The position numbers were made by a program, and so were the translations under genes. A DNA stretch of 35,272 bases from assembly GCA_902515455.1 (NCBI GenBank), contig CABXUO010000012.1:1-35272 (forward strand), written 5' to 3'. How positions within the stretch are numbered: the stretch's first letter is position 1; the number at the start of each line of letters is the position of its first letter. The notes beneath the pieces were generated by a model that did no database searches, was not told the origin of the DNA, and saw only the letters and a list, made by a program, of their open reading frames with translations. Origin of the DNA: an uncultured SAR86 cluster bacterium (lineage in GTDB: Bacteria > Pseudomonadota > Gammaproteobacteria > Magnimaribacterales > D2472). This document shows positions 9,207 through 16,618 of the stretch, piece after piece.

Positions 9207-9899
9207 TTAATTCCTTTGGTAAATTGATTGGATCATCTGATCTGCTATTGATGGGGGAATATCACCATAAGCAGTTAGCAACCTTCCATCTTTTAATGGT
9301 ATTAAATATATCCAATTATTATTCGCTTTAAAGTATTTTACTTGTTTAATACCAAGTTGTTTATTTTCAAGATGAAAGAACAAATTATTTCTTCCATTTG
9401 AATATTGATTAGGATTCTTTGGATCGACAGAAAAGCCAACTGGAATCCAATTTTTTGCAACCTGCTGAGATATATTAGATTGGTTCGATTGCATTATTTG
9501 AATCATGTGCTCCATTATATTTTGGTCTGCATTAAGCAATTGAAGCTTTGCTTGATCGCTTGAAATTGCTGAAGAAAGTTGCAATGAGGTCTCTCTATCA
9601 ACTTGAAACCTATCCTCATCAAACTGATATAAGACAATTAATGTAAGAAAAACTGTTGCAGCTGCTGTTGCCATATTTATGATTACTGGATTAATTTTTC
9701 TGTAGTAATTTCGAAGACTTATAGTTTTTGAATTTTGCTGATCTGAATGTTTTTGCACTAATTCGGAAATTACCCCAAATCTATGAAAAGTGTTTCTTAG
9801 GTTCTTGTCTGAATCCATTTCTTTTAATATTTCCTGCATCTCATGATGAGACAATTCGCCGTCGTACAATGAAGATAGTTTCTCTAAATTTTTATTCAT
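9207..9899 (-). CDS. rseA: Anti-sigma-E factor RseA/MucA with an RseB/MucB C-terminal-like periplasmic domain
   Basis: Single-pass membrane protein expected to hold sigma-E inactive until its periplasmic part is cleaved. Residues 1-50 match the RseA N-terminal domain (KLSSLYDGELSHHEMQEIL, then DKNLRNTFHRFGVISELV). One membrane helix lies at about 72-91. The periplasmic part has a helical linker to about 150, then WIPVGFSV, NNLFFHL and YGDIPPSIADQMIQSI at 211-226. These last blocks recall the C-terminal domain of RseB/MucB (W-P-x-GF near its start, GEIPxxxAxxI near its end). At 230 residues it is longer than MucA (194). No separate rseB gene lies between it and mucD. The anti-sigma call is firm from synteny and fold pattern; the RseB-like part is inferred from motif resemblance only. 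Confidence 0.85.
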   Translation of the reverse strand: MNKNLEKLSSLYDGELSHHEMQEILKEMDSDKNLRNTFHRFGVISELVQKHSDQQNSKTISLRNYYRKINPVIINMATAAATVFLTLIVLYQFDEDRFQVDRETSLQLSSAISSDQAKLQLLNADQNIMEHMIQIMQSNQSNISQQVAKNWIPVGFSVDPKNPNQYSNGRNNLFFHLENKQLGIKQVKYFKANNNWIYLIPLKDGRLLTAYGDIPPSIADQMIQSIYQRN

Positions 9900-10461
9900 T
9901 AAAAATGTTCTCCTGATTCATAAATTCTAATATTAGTTGTCTAGCTCTAAAAATTCTTGATCTTACTGTGCCAATTGGACAATCAAGTATCTTGGCTATT
10001 TCATCATATGATCTGCCCTCTATCTCCCTCAATGAAAATGCAGTTTTGGTATCTTCGTCAAGGTTTTGAATGAATTGCATTATTTTACTTTCAGACTCAG
10101 CTGCCATTAATTCTATCTCAGGAGATCGATATTGCGGAACATCATGCTGTTCTTGATCTAAGCGCTCTGTAATCTTTGAATTTTTGTAAAAACTACTGGC
10201 AAATTCATTCTTTGCTAAGTTAATTCCTATTCTATATATCCATGTAAAAAGGGAGCTTTCTTCTTTAAAAGTATCGATTTTTTGCCAAACTCTCATAAAT
10301 GTTTTTTGACATATTTCTTCAGCCTGATCTCTTGACTTGGTATATCCAATTAGAACTGACATTAGTTTAGGTCGATATTTAAGGACAATAGCCTCAAAGG
10401 CCACTTCATTCCCAGCTTTGATTTCAGCAATCAACATTTTATCTCCGTTGCTAGCCCCCAT
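9892..10461 (-). CDS. rpoE: ECF sigma factor sigma-E (RpoE/AlgU)
   Basis: Envelope-stress sigma factor. Region 2 (KYRPKLMSVLIGYTKS onward through DTFKEESSLFTWIYRIGIN) and region 4 (LDEDTKTAFSLREIEGRSY, DEIAKILDCPIGTVRSRIFRAR) are complete. A TTG at 10497 would give 201 residues, but the ATG at 10461 (189 residues) is preferred. It is preceded by AGGA at good spacing, and its N-terminus reaches the conserved Ala-Phe at residue 22, exactly as in E. coli RpoE. An ATG at 10437 with its own GGAG is the other candidate. The 3' end overlaps rseA by eight bases, the usual coupling of a sigma factor and its anti-sigma factor. A sigma-E-like promoter may lie just upstream (see the entry at 10478-10505). 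Confidence 0.95.
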   Translation of the reverse strand: MGASNGDKMLIAEIKAGNEVAFEAIVLKYRPKLMSVLIGYTKSRDQAEEICQKTFMRVWQKIDTFKEESSLFTWIYRIGINLAKNEFASSFYKNSKITERLDQEQHDVPQYRSPEIELMAAESESKIMQFIQNLDEDTKTAFSLREIEGRSYDEIAKILDCPIGTVRSRIFRARQLILEFMNQENIFNE

Positions 10462-10465
10462 AAGT

Positions 10466-10470
10466 TTCCT
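10466..10470 (-). promoter_or_regulatory. Ribosome binding site deciding the rpoE start
   Basis: AGGAA lies four bases before the ATG at 10461 (core AGGA five bases before). The upstream TTG at 10497 has no comparable purine run, which supports the 189-residue product. Confidence 0.6.
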
Positions 10471-10477
10471 CATGCGC

Positions 10478-10505
10478 TTTGACAAAGGTAAGACCAAATA
10501 GTTTC
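10478..10505 (-). promoter_or_regulatory. Possible sigma-E-type promoter of rpoE
   Basis: On the minus strand GAAACT (10505-10500) and TCAAA (10482-10478) are separated by 17 bases, resembling the sigma-E pattern GAACTT-N16/17-TCAAA. The -10 part is good and the -35 part is two bases off. If used, transcription would start near 10471-10473, giving a short leader holding the AGGA site before the ATG at 10461. Autoregulation of rpoE is known in E. coli and Pseudomonas; here it is inferred from this weak match. Confidence 0.3.
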
Positions 10506-10752
10506 AATTGCTTATGAATTTTTTTAAATTATTTAGAATGAATTTTTCTTTCTCAGGGCTATTCAAGGTTTGATTTTTAAAAATAAAATCATATAGTGGC
10601 TGATCATCAAGATCTAAAATACTATTAAACATCTCAAAGTCTTCTTTTGAGAGAGATTCTAAATTATCTTCACTATATCGCCTGAACAAAAGATCCAGCT
10701 CTCTAAGGCCTCTTCTGCACTTCCATTTTGTTTTATTTATGTCTGTATTCAT
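10504..10752 (-). CDS. sdhE: FAD assembly factor SdhE (YgfY family)
   Basis: Small protein that promotes covalent attachment of FAD to the succinate dehydrogenase flavoprotein SdhA. The 82-residue product matches E. coli SdhE in layout: WKCRRGLRELDLLF at 10-23 contains the diagnostic RGxxE motif, followed by a helical bundle with DDQPLYDFIF near 49-58. It is divergent from ygfZ and lies upstream of rpoE. In Pseudomonas sdhE, nadB and algU lie in this neighbourhood; nadB is absent here. The ATG at 10752 has only a weak purine-rich site. sdhA itself is outside the window. Confidence 0.9.
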   Translation of the reverse strand: MNTDINKTKWKCRRGLRELDLLFRRYSEDNLESLSKEDFEMFNSILDLDDQPLYDFIFKNQTLNSPEKEKFILNNLKKFISN

Positions 10753-10802
10753 TTTCTAAGCTAATATAATATCTTTATTAAAAATTTTTATAATTAAATT
10801 AA

Positions 10803-11555
10803 TTGTTAAATTCTGAACTGTTAAAATTCGGAGCCGCTAGTCTTGATAGCGCTGTTGCTATTCATCTTGACGGAGATTTTGACTCTGTCTTCAACCTTTT
10901 ACAAGGACAAGTAACATCCGATTGCAGCAATGTATCCGATCAATTTGGCCAGATTTCATCATTATGTGATGAAAAAGGGTTTGTTTTGTGTAATTTTGAA
11001 ATTATTTTCGATAAAAATAAATGGTTGATCATTATCGAGGAGTCTTCAAAAGATATTTTTTTGGACGAAATTAATAAATTTTTGCCATTTTATAAGGTTT
11101 CATCGGAGCTCTTCGATTGCCAAGTTACCGGAGTTACAAGAAATAAAAATGAGAAATTACTCTCAAATGAGCACATCATTCTTCAGACAGATGAAGCATT
11201 ATTATCTTTAGTTATTAGGAACGATGAGCAACTTGATTGTAATCTGAAGACGAGTGACTGGGCTTTTAACAGAAAATTCCTCGGAGATCATCAAATTAAC
11301 TTTGAAGACAAAGGAAAATACAGGCCACATGAATTAGGTCAGCACATCACTAGAGTAAGTTTTAAAAAAGGTTGCTTCAAAGGTCAAGAAATTATTGCTC
11401 GAATGGAGTACCTCGGAAAATTAAAAAAAGAAACAAGACTAATTATTTATAAAAACAAAGAGGAAATATCTCAATACACAATTATTGGGAATATATACCA
11501 AGATAAAGATCAATTTTTTTCATCATGTCTCGGCACAATAGAAAGTTTTACATAA
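10803..11555 (+). CDS. ygfZ: YgfZ-type folate-binding protein (GcvT-like, Fe-S cluster maintenance)
   Basis: YgfZ uses tetrahydrofolate in the assembly or repair of certain iron-sulfur proteins. The diagnostic KGCFKGQE (189-196; usually KGCYTGQE) is followed by IIARMEYLGKLKKETRL. The N-terminal HLDGDFDSVFNLLQGQVTSD at 21-40 matches the LQGQVT region of the family. At 250 residues it is shorter than the E. coli protein (326), mainly through a reduced C-terminal domain. The start is TTG at 10803; no in-frame ATG upstream was seen, and the protein aligns from the first residues. It is divergent from sdhE across a 50-base AT-rich gap and convergent with ung, seven bases away. Confidence 0.9.
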   Translation: MLNSELLKFGAASLDSAVAIHLDGDFDSVFNLLQGQVTSDCSNVSDQFGQISSLCDEKGFVLCNFEIIFDKNKWLIIIEESSKDIFLDEINKFLPFYKVSSELFDCQVTGVTRNKNEKLLSNEHIILQTDEALLSLVIRNDEQLDCNLKTSDWAFNRKFLGDHQINFEDKGKYRPHELGQHITRVSFKKGCFKGQEIIARMEYLGKLKKETRLIIYKNKEEISQYTIIGNIYQDKDQFFSSCLGTIESFT

Positions 11556-11562
11556 ATGTTAA

Positions 11563-12237
11563 TTATTTTAATTCCCAATCTATTTCGCTAGCGCCCTCTT
11601 GTTTTAAAAAATTGTTAATTTTTGAAAAGTGCTTACAGCCAAAAAATCCTCTATACGCAGAAAGAGGAGATGGGTGGGATGCTTGTAAAATTTTATTATG
11701 CTTTCTATCAATCAAAATATGTTTTTTTTGTGCAGATTTTCCCCATAAAACAAAAATCATATTTCCCCTTTTGCTCAACTGACTAATGATTTTGTCAGTT
11801 AATTTTTCCCAGCCAAATTTTTCATGCGAATTAGGTTTTCCCATCTCAACTGTTAACAATGTGTTTAATAGCAAAACTTTTTGCTGGGCCCAATAAGTCA
11901 AATCACCATGAGAAGAAATTGGAATATTTAAATCATTTTTAAGTTCAAGGAAAATATTTTTTAGGGATGGAGGAATTGTTGTTTCTTTGTTCACAGAAAA
12001 TGACAGTCCATTTGCCTGGCCAAATCCATGATACGGATCTTGTCCTAAAATTAATACTTTTGCATCTTCAAATTTTACTAAATCTAAAGCACGAAAAATG
12101 AAATTTCTTGGGGGAAATATGACAACACTTTCATCTTGATTATGTATTAATTTAGATTGAATATTTCCTAAAAAATCTTCACAAAATCCTCTACCAATGG
12201 GCTCTAGCCACGCATCAGGAAAACTAAAAATATTCAA
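11563..12237 (-). CDS. ung: Uracil-DNA glycosylase, family 1
   Basis: Removes uracil from DNA as the first step of base-excision repair. The 224-residue protein has motif A GQDPYHG (65-71, Asp67 activating the water), LLLNTLLTVEMGKPNSH (122-138), and motif B HPSPLSAYRGFFGCKHFS (188-205, His188). Motif A is odd: after GQDPYHG the normally conserved Pro is Phe72 and the following GQAH is GQAN. The start is TTG at 12237 with an AGAG about ten bases upstream, and no nearer in-frame ATG fits the length of the family. The gene faces ygfZ, and its promoter region holds the inverted DnaA boxes. Confidence 0.95.
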   Translation of the reverse strand: MNIFSFPDAWLEPIGRGFCEDFLGNIQSKLIHNQDESVVIFPPRNFIFRALDLVKFEDAKVLILGQDPYHGFGQANGLSFSVNKETTIPPSLKNIFLELKNDLNIPISSHGDLTYWAQQKVLLLNTLLTVEMGKPNSHEKFGWEKLTDKIISQLSKRGNMIFVLWGKSAQKKHILIDRKHNKILQASHPSPLSAYRGFFGCKHFSKINNFLKQEGASEIDWELK

Positions 12238-12543
12238 AAAAATTACTCTAAAAAACTGCTTAAATTTTATCCACAGAAACTGTGGATAAAGCTTGGGATA
12301 ACTTACTTTTCCTATATTTTAGACTGATTTATAAAGGTTTCATGAAAATTGATCAAAAACTAACCAATTAATAATAAAATAACCTTATATCAGTTACTTA
12401 TGTAAAAAATGTTCATAACATACTAATTTATCCAGTTGAATTAATGGGGTCCTGTTAACACTATTTTATTCTGTGGGCAAGTATTTTTTTAAAAAAAAAT
12501 AAATTAGAATAGATCCCACTTATATTCACCATAAATTATTTGT
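12238..12543. promoter_or_regulatory. 306-base divergent intergenic region between ung and the flavoprotein gene
   Basis: Non-coding on both strands, very AT-rich, with a T7-A9 tract near 12484-12499 and two GATC sites (12350 and 12512 areas). It contains two perfect and several imperfect DnaA boxes, listed separately. It must carry the promoters for ung (left) and the flavoprotein gene (right). TATATT at 12521-12526 is a possible -10 for the rightward gene, whose ATG at 12544 lacks a visible ribosome binding site. Confidence 0.6.
12267..12289. promoter_or_regulatory. Inverted pair of perfect DnaA boxes
   Basis: TTATCCACA (12267-12275, plus strand) and its exact reverse complement TGTGGATAA (12281-12289) form a 10-bp-arm palindrome with a three-base AAA centre. 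Both equal the E. coli consensus R1 box. Looser relatives (two mismatches) follow at 12293-12301 (TTGGGATAA), 12410-12418 (TGTTCATAA), 12428-12436 (TTATCCAGT) and 12472-12480 (TGTGGGCAA). Binding is inferred from the consensus. Confidence 0.6.
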
Positions 12544-13650
12544 ATGAACGACCAAAAAAACACCCTTTTTTCGAAATACGACATGGGTGGTTTAAAGTTA
12601 AGAAATAGAGTCGTAATGGCTCCAATGACAAGAAATTTATCACCTAATGGAATACCAAAAGATTATGCTCCAACCTACTATGCTCGTCGGGCTCAAGGAG
12701 GAGTAGGATTAATTATTACAGAGGGAGTTGAGGTTAGTCATCCAGCTGCCAGCGGCTATCCAAATTGCCCAAACTTAGAATCTGATGAAGCAAAAAAAAT
12801 GTGGGAAAAAGTTGTAAATAAAGTCCACAAAAATAATTCGTCTATCTTCTGCCAATTGTGGCATGTCGGCGGAATAAGAAAACCTGGAATGCCTCCCATT
12901 CCAGAAGTTCCAGGATATACTCCATCTGGTTATGTGCGTCCAGGAAAAAAAGTTGCACATGAAATGTCTTATGATGAGATACAAGAATTGATAAATATTT
13001 ATTCTGAGGATGCAAAAACTTGTGAGCAACTTGGATTTGATGGGGTCGAGATTCATGGGGCACATGGGTATTTAATAGATCAATTCTTTTGGGATCAAAT
13101 AAATCTCAGAGACGATGATTATGGTGGCTCTATCAAAAATAGATCTAGATTTGCTACAGATATCCTTCAAGCATCAAAAAAAAATACATCAGAAAATTTT
13201 AAAGTTGGTATTAGGGTGTCTCAATGGAAGCAACAAGATTATGAGGCCAAAATAACATCTGAGCTAAATGAACTAAATGAATTTTTTCAAATCTTAAAAA
13301 GCGCTGGCGCTGATTTTTTGCATTGCAGTAATCGGCGTTTTTGGGAGGGAGAGTTTGAGCCAGATGGTCTTAACCTGGCAGGAATTGCAAAAAAGGCTAC
13401 TGGGCTTCCAACCATTAGCGTAGGCAGCGTTGGTTTGGATAAAGATTTTATAAAGCTATATGCCGGTGATCATCAAACTCAAACAGTCGATCTTGAAATA
13501 CTTCACGAAAAATTAAATAAATCAGAATTTGATCTTATTGCGGTTGGAAGAGCCCTGTTATCCGATCCAGATTGGGCGAATAAAGTTCAAGATGGATTGG
13601 AAGAACAGATTATTCCATTTGATAAGAGTTTTGTTGAAAATTACGTTTAA
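12544..13650 (+). CDS. Old yellow enzyme family NAD(P)H:flavin oxidoreductase
   Basis: FMN-binding TIM-barrel ene-reductase family; such enzymes reduce activated double bonds of enones or related electrophiles using NAD(P)H. The 368-residue product begins LFSKYDMGGLKLRNRVVMAPMTR (the FMN-binding start of the barrel) and has GVEIHGAHGYLIDQFF at about 167-182, DDDYGGSIKNRSRF just after, and C-terminal VGRALLSDPDWANK. It lacks the Fe-S and extra flavin domains of dienoyl-CoA reductases, so it is a single-domain OYE. The physiological substrate cannot be read from sequence. It is convergent with serA, ten bases away, and has no operon partner. No ribosome binding site is evident before ATG 12544. 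Confidence 0.88.
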   Translation: MNDQKNTLFSKYDMGGLKLRNRVVMAPMTRNLSPNGIPKDYAPTYYARRAQGGVGLIITEGVEVSHPAASGYPNCPNLESDEAKKMWEKVVNKVHKNNSSIFCQLWHVGGIRKPGMPPIPEVPGYTPSGYVRPGKKVAHEMSYDEIQELINIYSEDAKTCEQLGFDGVEIHGAHGYLIDQFFWDQINLRDDDYGGSIKNRSRFATDILQASKKNTSENFKVGIRVSQWKQQDYEAKITSELNELNEFFQILKSAGADFLHCSNRRFWEGEFEPDGLNLAGIAKKATGLPTISVGSVGLDKDFIKLYAGDHQTQTVDLEILHEKLNKSEFDLIAVGRALLSDPDWANKVQDGLEEQIIPFDKSFVENYV

Positions 13651-13660
13651 TTTGAAAACC

Positions 13661-14839
13661 TTATATGCTCAGCGCTCTAACGCTCAATACATGTTCTACA
13701 GATTCAAGTTGTTTGATGAGCTCTGGACTGGGCTCACATTCTAGATCAATCAAATTGATAGCAATCTCATCTTTACTTTTATTGGTCATTTCAGCGATGT
13801 TGATATTACATGCTGCAATAGAGTCAGTAATTTTACTAATCATTCCTGGTTCATTTTGATTAATTATTACCAAGCGATGATTTGTGCCTCTTGACAAAGA
13901 AATTCTTGGAAAATTAACTGAATTAACGATTGTCCCGTGTCGTAGATAATTGACCATTTGATTTGCGGCCATAACGGCGCAGTTTACTTCAGCTTCCTTT
14001 GTGCTTGCACCTAAGTGAGGTAAAAGTACTACGTCATTATTTGCAGCTGAGCGCTTTATCAATTCAGGAGTTGGAAAATCAGTAACAAATCTCCCTAAAT
14101 TGCCAGTTTCAAGTTCATCGATTACATCAGTAGTGTTTACAATTCCACCTCTTGAAAGGTTGATGAGCCTAGCTCCTTTTTTAAAATTTTTGAGATTTGA
14201 TTTATTTATTAAGTTTTTGGTTTCATCCATAAGAGGAACATGCAGAGAAACATAGTCTGATTTTTGTAGGAGCTCCTCCATTGTTTCAGATTTCTTGACT
14301 TCACGAGACAACCTCCATGCTCCCTCTATTGATATATACGGGTCATAACCTATTAATTTCATTCCAAGTGTTTGAGCTGCCTGTGCAAGCATTGACCCAA
14401 TTGATCCCAATCCAATAATGCCAAGTGTTTTTCCATCAAGTTCATTGCCTGCAAATGTCTTTTTTTGAGCTTCCATTGCTTTATTTAGTCCCTGGGAATC
14501 TTTGATATCAAGTGTTTTTGCAAACTCAATACCATCAATTATGCCCCGTGAGGAGAGCAACATGCCGCATATAACTAGTTCTTTCACAGCATTAGCATTT
14601 GCACCCGGAGTGTTAAATACAACTATTCCTTTTTTAGTTGCTTCATCGATGGGGATATTGTTTGTTCCAGCTCCAGCCCGAGCTACACATTTTAGATTAT
14701 CCCCAAAATCTTCTTTTGATAGTGCAAAGCTTCTTAATAATAAACCATCGGGATTATCAGAGACCTCTTTAAAATCATTGTCACCTAAAATCTTCAGGCC
14801 ATCCTCGGCAATATTATTAAAAATTTTAAAATTAAACAT
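13661..14839 (-). CDS. serA: D-3-phosphoglycerate dehydrogenase with C-terminal ACT domain
   Basis: First step of serine synthesis: NAD-dependent oxidation of 3-phosphoglycerate. The 392-residue protein has the substrate-binding half (ARAGAGTNNIP at 53-63, then FNTPGANANAVKEL), the Rossmann motif GLGSIG at 143-148, RGGIVNTTDV and the catalytic HLGASTKEAE. An ACT domain (about 320-392, VIINQNEPGMISKITDSIA) may sense serine. It is of the short class without the intervening domain of the long (about 520-residue) enzymes. ATG at 14839 is preceded by an out-of-frame ATG at 14849. The 182-base gap to glpK makes joint transcription uncertain. Confidence 0.93.
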   Translation of the reverse strand: MFNFKIFNNIAEDGLKILGDNDFKEVSDNPDGLLLRSFALSKEDFGDNLKCVARAGAGTNNIPIDEATKKGIVVFNTPGANANAVKELVICGMLLSSRGIIDGIEFAKTLDIKDSQGLNKAMEAQKKTFAGNELDGKTLGIIGLGSIGSMLAQAAQTLGMKLIGYDPYISIEGAWRLSREVKKSETMEELLQKSDYVSLHVPLMDETKNLINKSNLKNFKKGARLINLSRGGIVNTTDVIDELETGNLGRFVTDFPTPELIKRSAANNDVVLLPHLGASTKEAEVNCAVMAANQMVNYLRHGTIVNSVNFPRISLSRGTNHRLVIINQNEPGMISKITDSIAACNINIAEMTNKSKDEIAINLIDLECEPSPELIKQLESVEHVLSVRALSI

Positions 14840-15021
14840 TTTTTTTCATACAGGGAGATTTTTTAAAAAAGTAAGGATATCTTATTAAATTAAATAATAA
14901 ACAAAAACGCTCATAACTATTCAATTATTTTTTTGTAATGATGCCAATAAATTTCTGCCATAGAAGACACTGAAAGCTTGCTGGAGGGATTTTTTTAGTT
15001 CAAATATACTCTATGCCCTAT

Positions 15022-16482
15022 TTAATTGTATGCCTCCAAGAGAACGCCAAGAAATTTTCTCCACTTCTTCAAATCTTCAGCATCGAAAATTCCCGCTCGA
15101 GGTTTAAAAACTTCAAAATTTCCCTCGCTTTCCTGTAGCTCATTGATTGAAAAATAATTTGCTCCTAATCCAGCAGTAATTGCTGCTCCAATAGCAGTGG
15201 ACTCAAGGCTAGAAGGAACGCTTACTTCATGATTAAGATAATCTGAAAGCAACTGACAAAACATACCATTTGATGCCATCCCTCCATCAATAGATAAGTT
15301 TTTAATTTCAATGCCGTCGTTTTCAAGAGCGTCTTTAATGTCAATAACTTGATAAATCAAAGCTTTAAATGCTGCGGTAGTAATATCTTTCTGAGATGTA
15401 TCTCTGGTTATTCCGTAGAAAGCAGCTCTTATCTCTGAATTCCAGTGTGGTGCTCCAATGCCTGTAAAGCCTGGTATGAAAAAAATATCTTTTGAGTCAC
15501 CCCTTTCGCATAAAAAATCAATGCTTTGTGATGAATCAGAAAAAAATTTCATTTCGTCTCTTAGCCATTGGATAATAGTTCCCGCCGAAAAAATACTTCC
15601 CTCTAAAGCATACGGAATCTGATTAGAAATGCCATATCCTATCGTATTCAGTAAGCCAGAGGTAGATAAATTAGATTGGTCACCGGTGTTAACCATTAAA
15701 AAACAACCCGTTCCAAAAGTCGCTTTCATTTGACCTGACTCAAAACATCTCTGTCCTACCAAAGCGCTTTGTTGGTCTCCTATAACACCTGAAATATTTA
15801 TTTTCCTATTCTTTCTAGAGATCTCTCCAAACATAGCGTCAGATGAATGAACTTCTGGAAGCATTGAGGATGGAATATTAAAAATATCGAGCAGTTCTTG
15901 ATCCCACAGTTTTGAATGAATATTAAATAAGTTGGTTCTTGATGCATTTGTTACATCAGTTTTATATATTACTCCCTCTGACAATTGCCATAACAAATAG
16001 GTATCGACTGTTCCAAACCTTAGCTCACCATTTGTAGCCTTTTGTCTTGCCCCATCTACGTTATCTAGAATCCAAGAAATTTTTGTCGCTGAAAAATATG
16101 GATCAAGCAAAAGGCCCGTCTTATTTCTTATTATTTCCTCATAGCCGTCTTTTTTTAATTTCATGCAATCTTCAGCAGTTCTTCGATCCTGCCAAACAAT
16201 TGCGTTATAGATTGGTTCTCCAGTCGAGGCATCCCAAACTAAAGTTGTTTCTCTTTGATTGGTAATTCCAAGAGCAACAATATCAGAGCAAGCTTCAAGA
16301 ACAGGATCAAGAGTATTATGAACAGAAGCCATTAGCTCATCAGGCTCGATCTCGACCCAGCCATCATTGGGATACTTTAATGAGTACTCCTTTTGCTCGG
16401 AATGTATAACATTTAAATCTCGATCAAAAGCAACAGTTCTTGTGCTTGTTGTTCCTTGATCAATTGCAACTAATAACGACAT
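15022..16482 (-). CDS. glpK: Glycerol kinase
   Basis: Phosphorylates glycerol to sn-glycerol 3-phosphate, feeding lipid synthesis or glycolysis. The 486-residue FGGY-family protein starts VAIDQGTTSTRTVAFD (phosphate-1 loop) and has ALGITNQRETTLVWD, IVWQDRRTAEDC, GVIGDQQSALVGQ, ATFGTGCFLMVNTG and the C-terminal LSIDGGMASNGMFCQLLSD. These are the glycerol-kinase-type signatures rather than those of xylulose or ribulose kinases. ATG at 16482 has a GGGAG site upstream. No glpF or glpD is nearby, so the uptake and oxidation partners are elsewhere. It is divergent from nrdA. Confidence 0.95.
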   Translation of the reverse strand: MSLLVAIDQGTTSTRTVAFDRDLNVIHSEQKEYSLKYPNDGWVEIEPDELMASVHNTLDPVLEACSDIVALGITNQRETTLVWDASTGEPIYNAIVWQDRRTAEDCMKLKKDGYEEIIRNKTGLLLDPYFSATKISWILDNVDGARQKATNGELRFGTVDTYLLWQLSEGVIYKTDVTNASRTNLFNIHSKLWDQELLDIFNIPSSMLPEVHSSDAMFGEISRKNRKINISGVIGDQQSALVGQRCFESGQMKATFGTGCFLMVNTGDQSNLSTSGLLNTIGYGISNQIPYALEGSIFSAGTIIQWLRDEMKFFSDSSQSIDFLCERGDSKDIFFIPGFTGIGAPHWNSEIRAAFYGITRDTSQKDITTAAFKALIYQVIDIKDALENDGIEIKNLSIDGGMASNGMFCQLLSDYLNHEVSVPSSLESTAIGAAITAGLGANYFSINELQESEGNFEVFKPRAGIFDAEDLKKWRKFLGVLLEAYN

Positions 16483-16503
16483 ACTGGCTCCCTGATTTTA
16501 AAT

Positions 16504-16512
16504 TTATCCACA
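16504..16512 (+). promoter_or_regulatory. DnaA box upstream of nrdA
   Basis: A perfect TTATCCACA lies 40 bases upstream of the first NrdR box, between divergent glpK and nrdA. DnaA boxes control the nrdAB promoter in E. coli, so the same role is plausible. A second partial match, TTACCCAC, follows at 16515-16522. Confidence 0.55.
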
Positions 16513-16551
16513 ATTTACCCACTTTTTTATAACAATCAATAAACATCATTT

Positions 16552-16567
16552 ATACAGTATATTGTGT
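16552..16567 (+). promoter_or_regulatory. NrdR box 1
   Basis: ATACAGTATATTGTGT matches the NrdR consensus acaCwAtATaTwGTGt at 14 of 16 positions. NrdR is the ATP/dATP-sensing repressor of ribonucleotide reductase genes. The paired box starts 31 bases downstream. Confidence 0.85.
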
Positions 16568-16582
16568 AAAAGTTAAAAGAAT

Positions 16583-16598
16583 TCACAATATATTGTGT
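16583..16598 (+). promoter_or_regulatory. NrdR box 2
   Basis: TCACAATATATTGTGT matches the NrdR consensus at 15 of 16 positions. The 31-base start-to-start distance from box 1 is three helical turns, the spacing typical of NrdR operators, and places both repressor sites on one DNA face. Confidence 0.88.
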
Positions 16599-16618
16599 TT
16601 TTTACTTGATTATTTATT

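Noticed and set aside
10462..10497. Longer rpoE start at TTG 10497
   Set aside because: The ATG at 10461 has AGGA before it and gives the same N-terminal length as E. coli RpoE.
12238..12543. Firm oriC call for the DnaA-box region
   Set aside because: No dnaA, dnaN, gidA or rpmH neighbours are present and genes to the right are on mixed strands; kept as a finding with alternatives instead.
14502..14888. 128-codon plus-strand frame over the 5' part of serA
   Set aside because: Antisense to the serA Rossmann and substrate domains; the translation is low-complexity hydrophobic and unlike a real membrane protein.
14840..15021. Possible gene or terminator between serA and glpK
   Set aside because: Both strands lack a credible frame, and no strong hairpin with a U-tract was found in this 182-base AT-rich gap.
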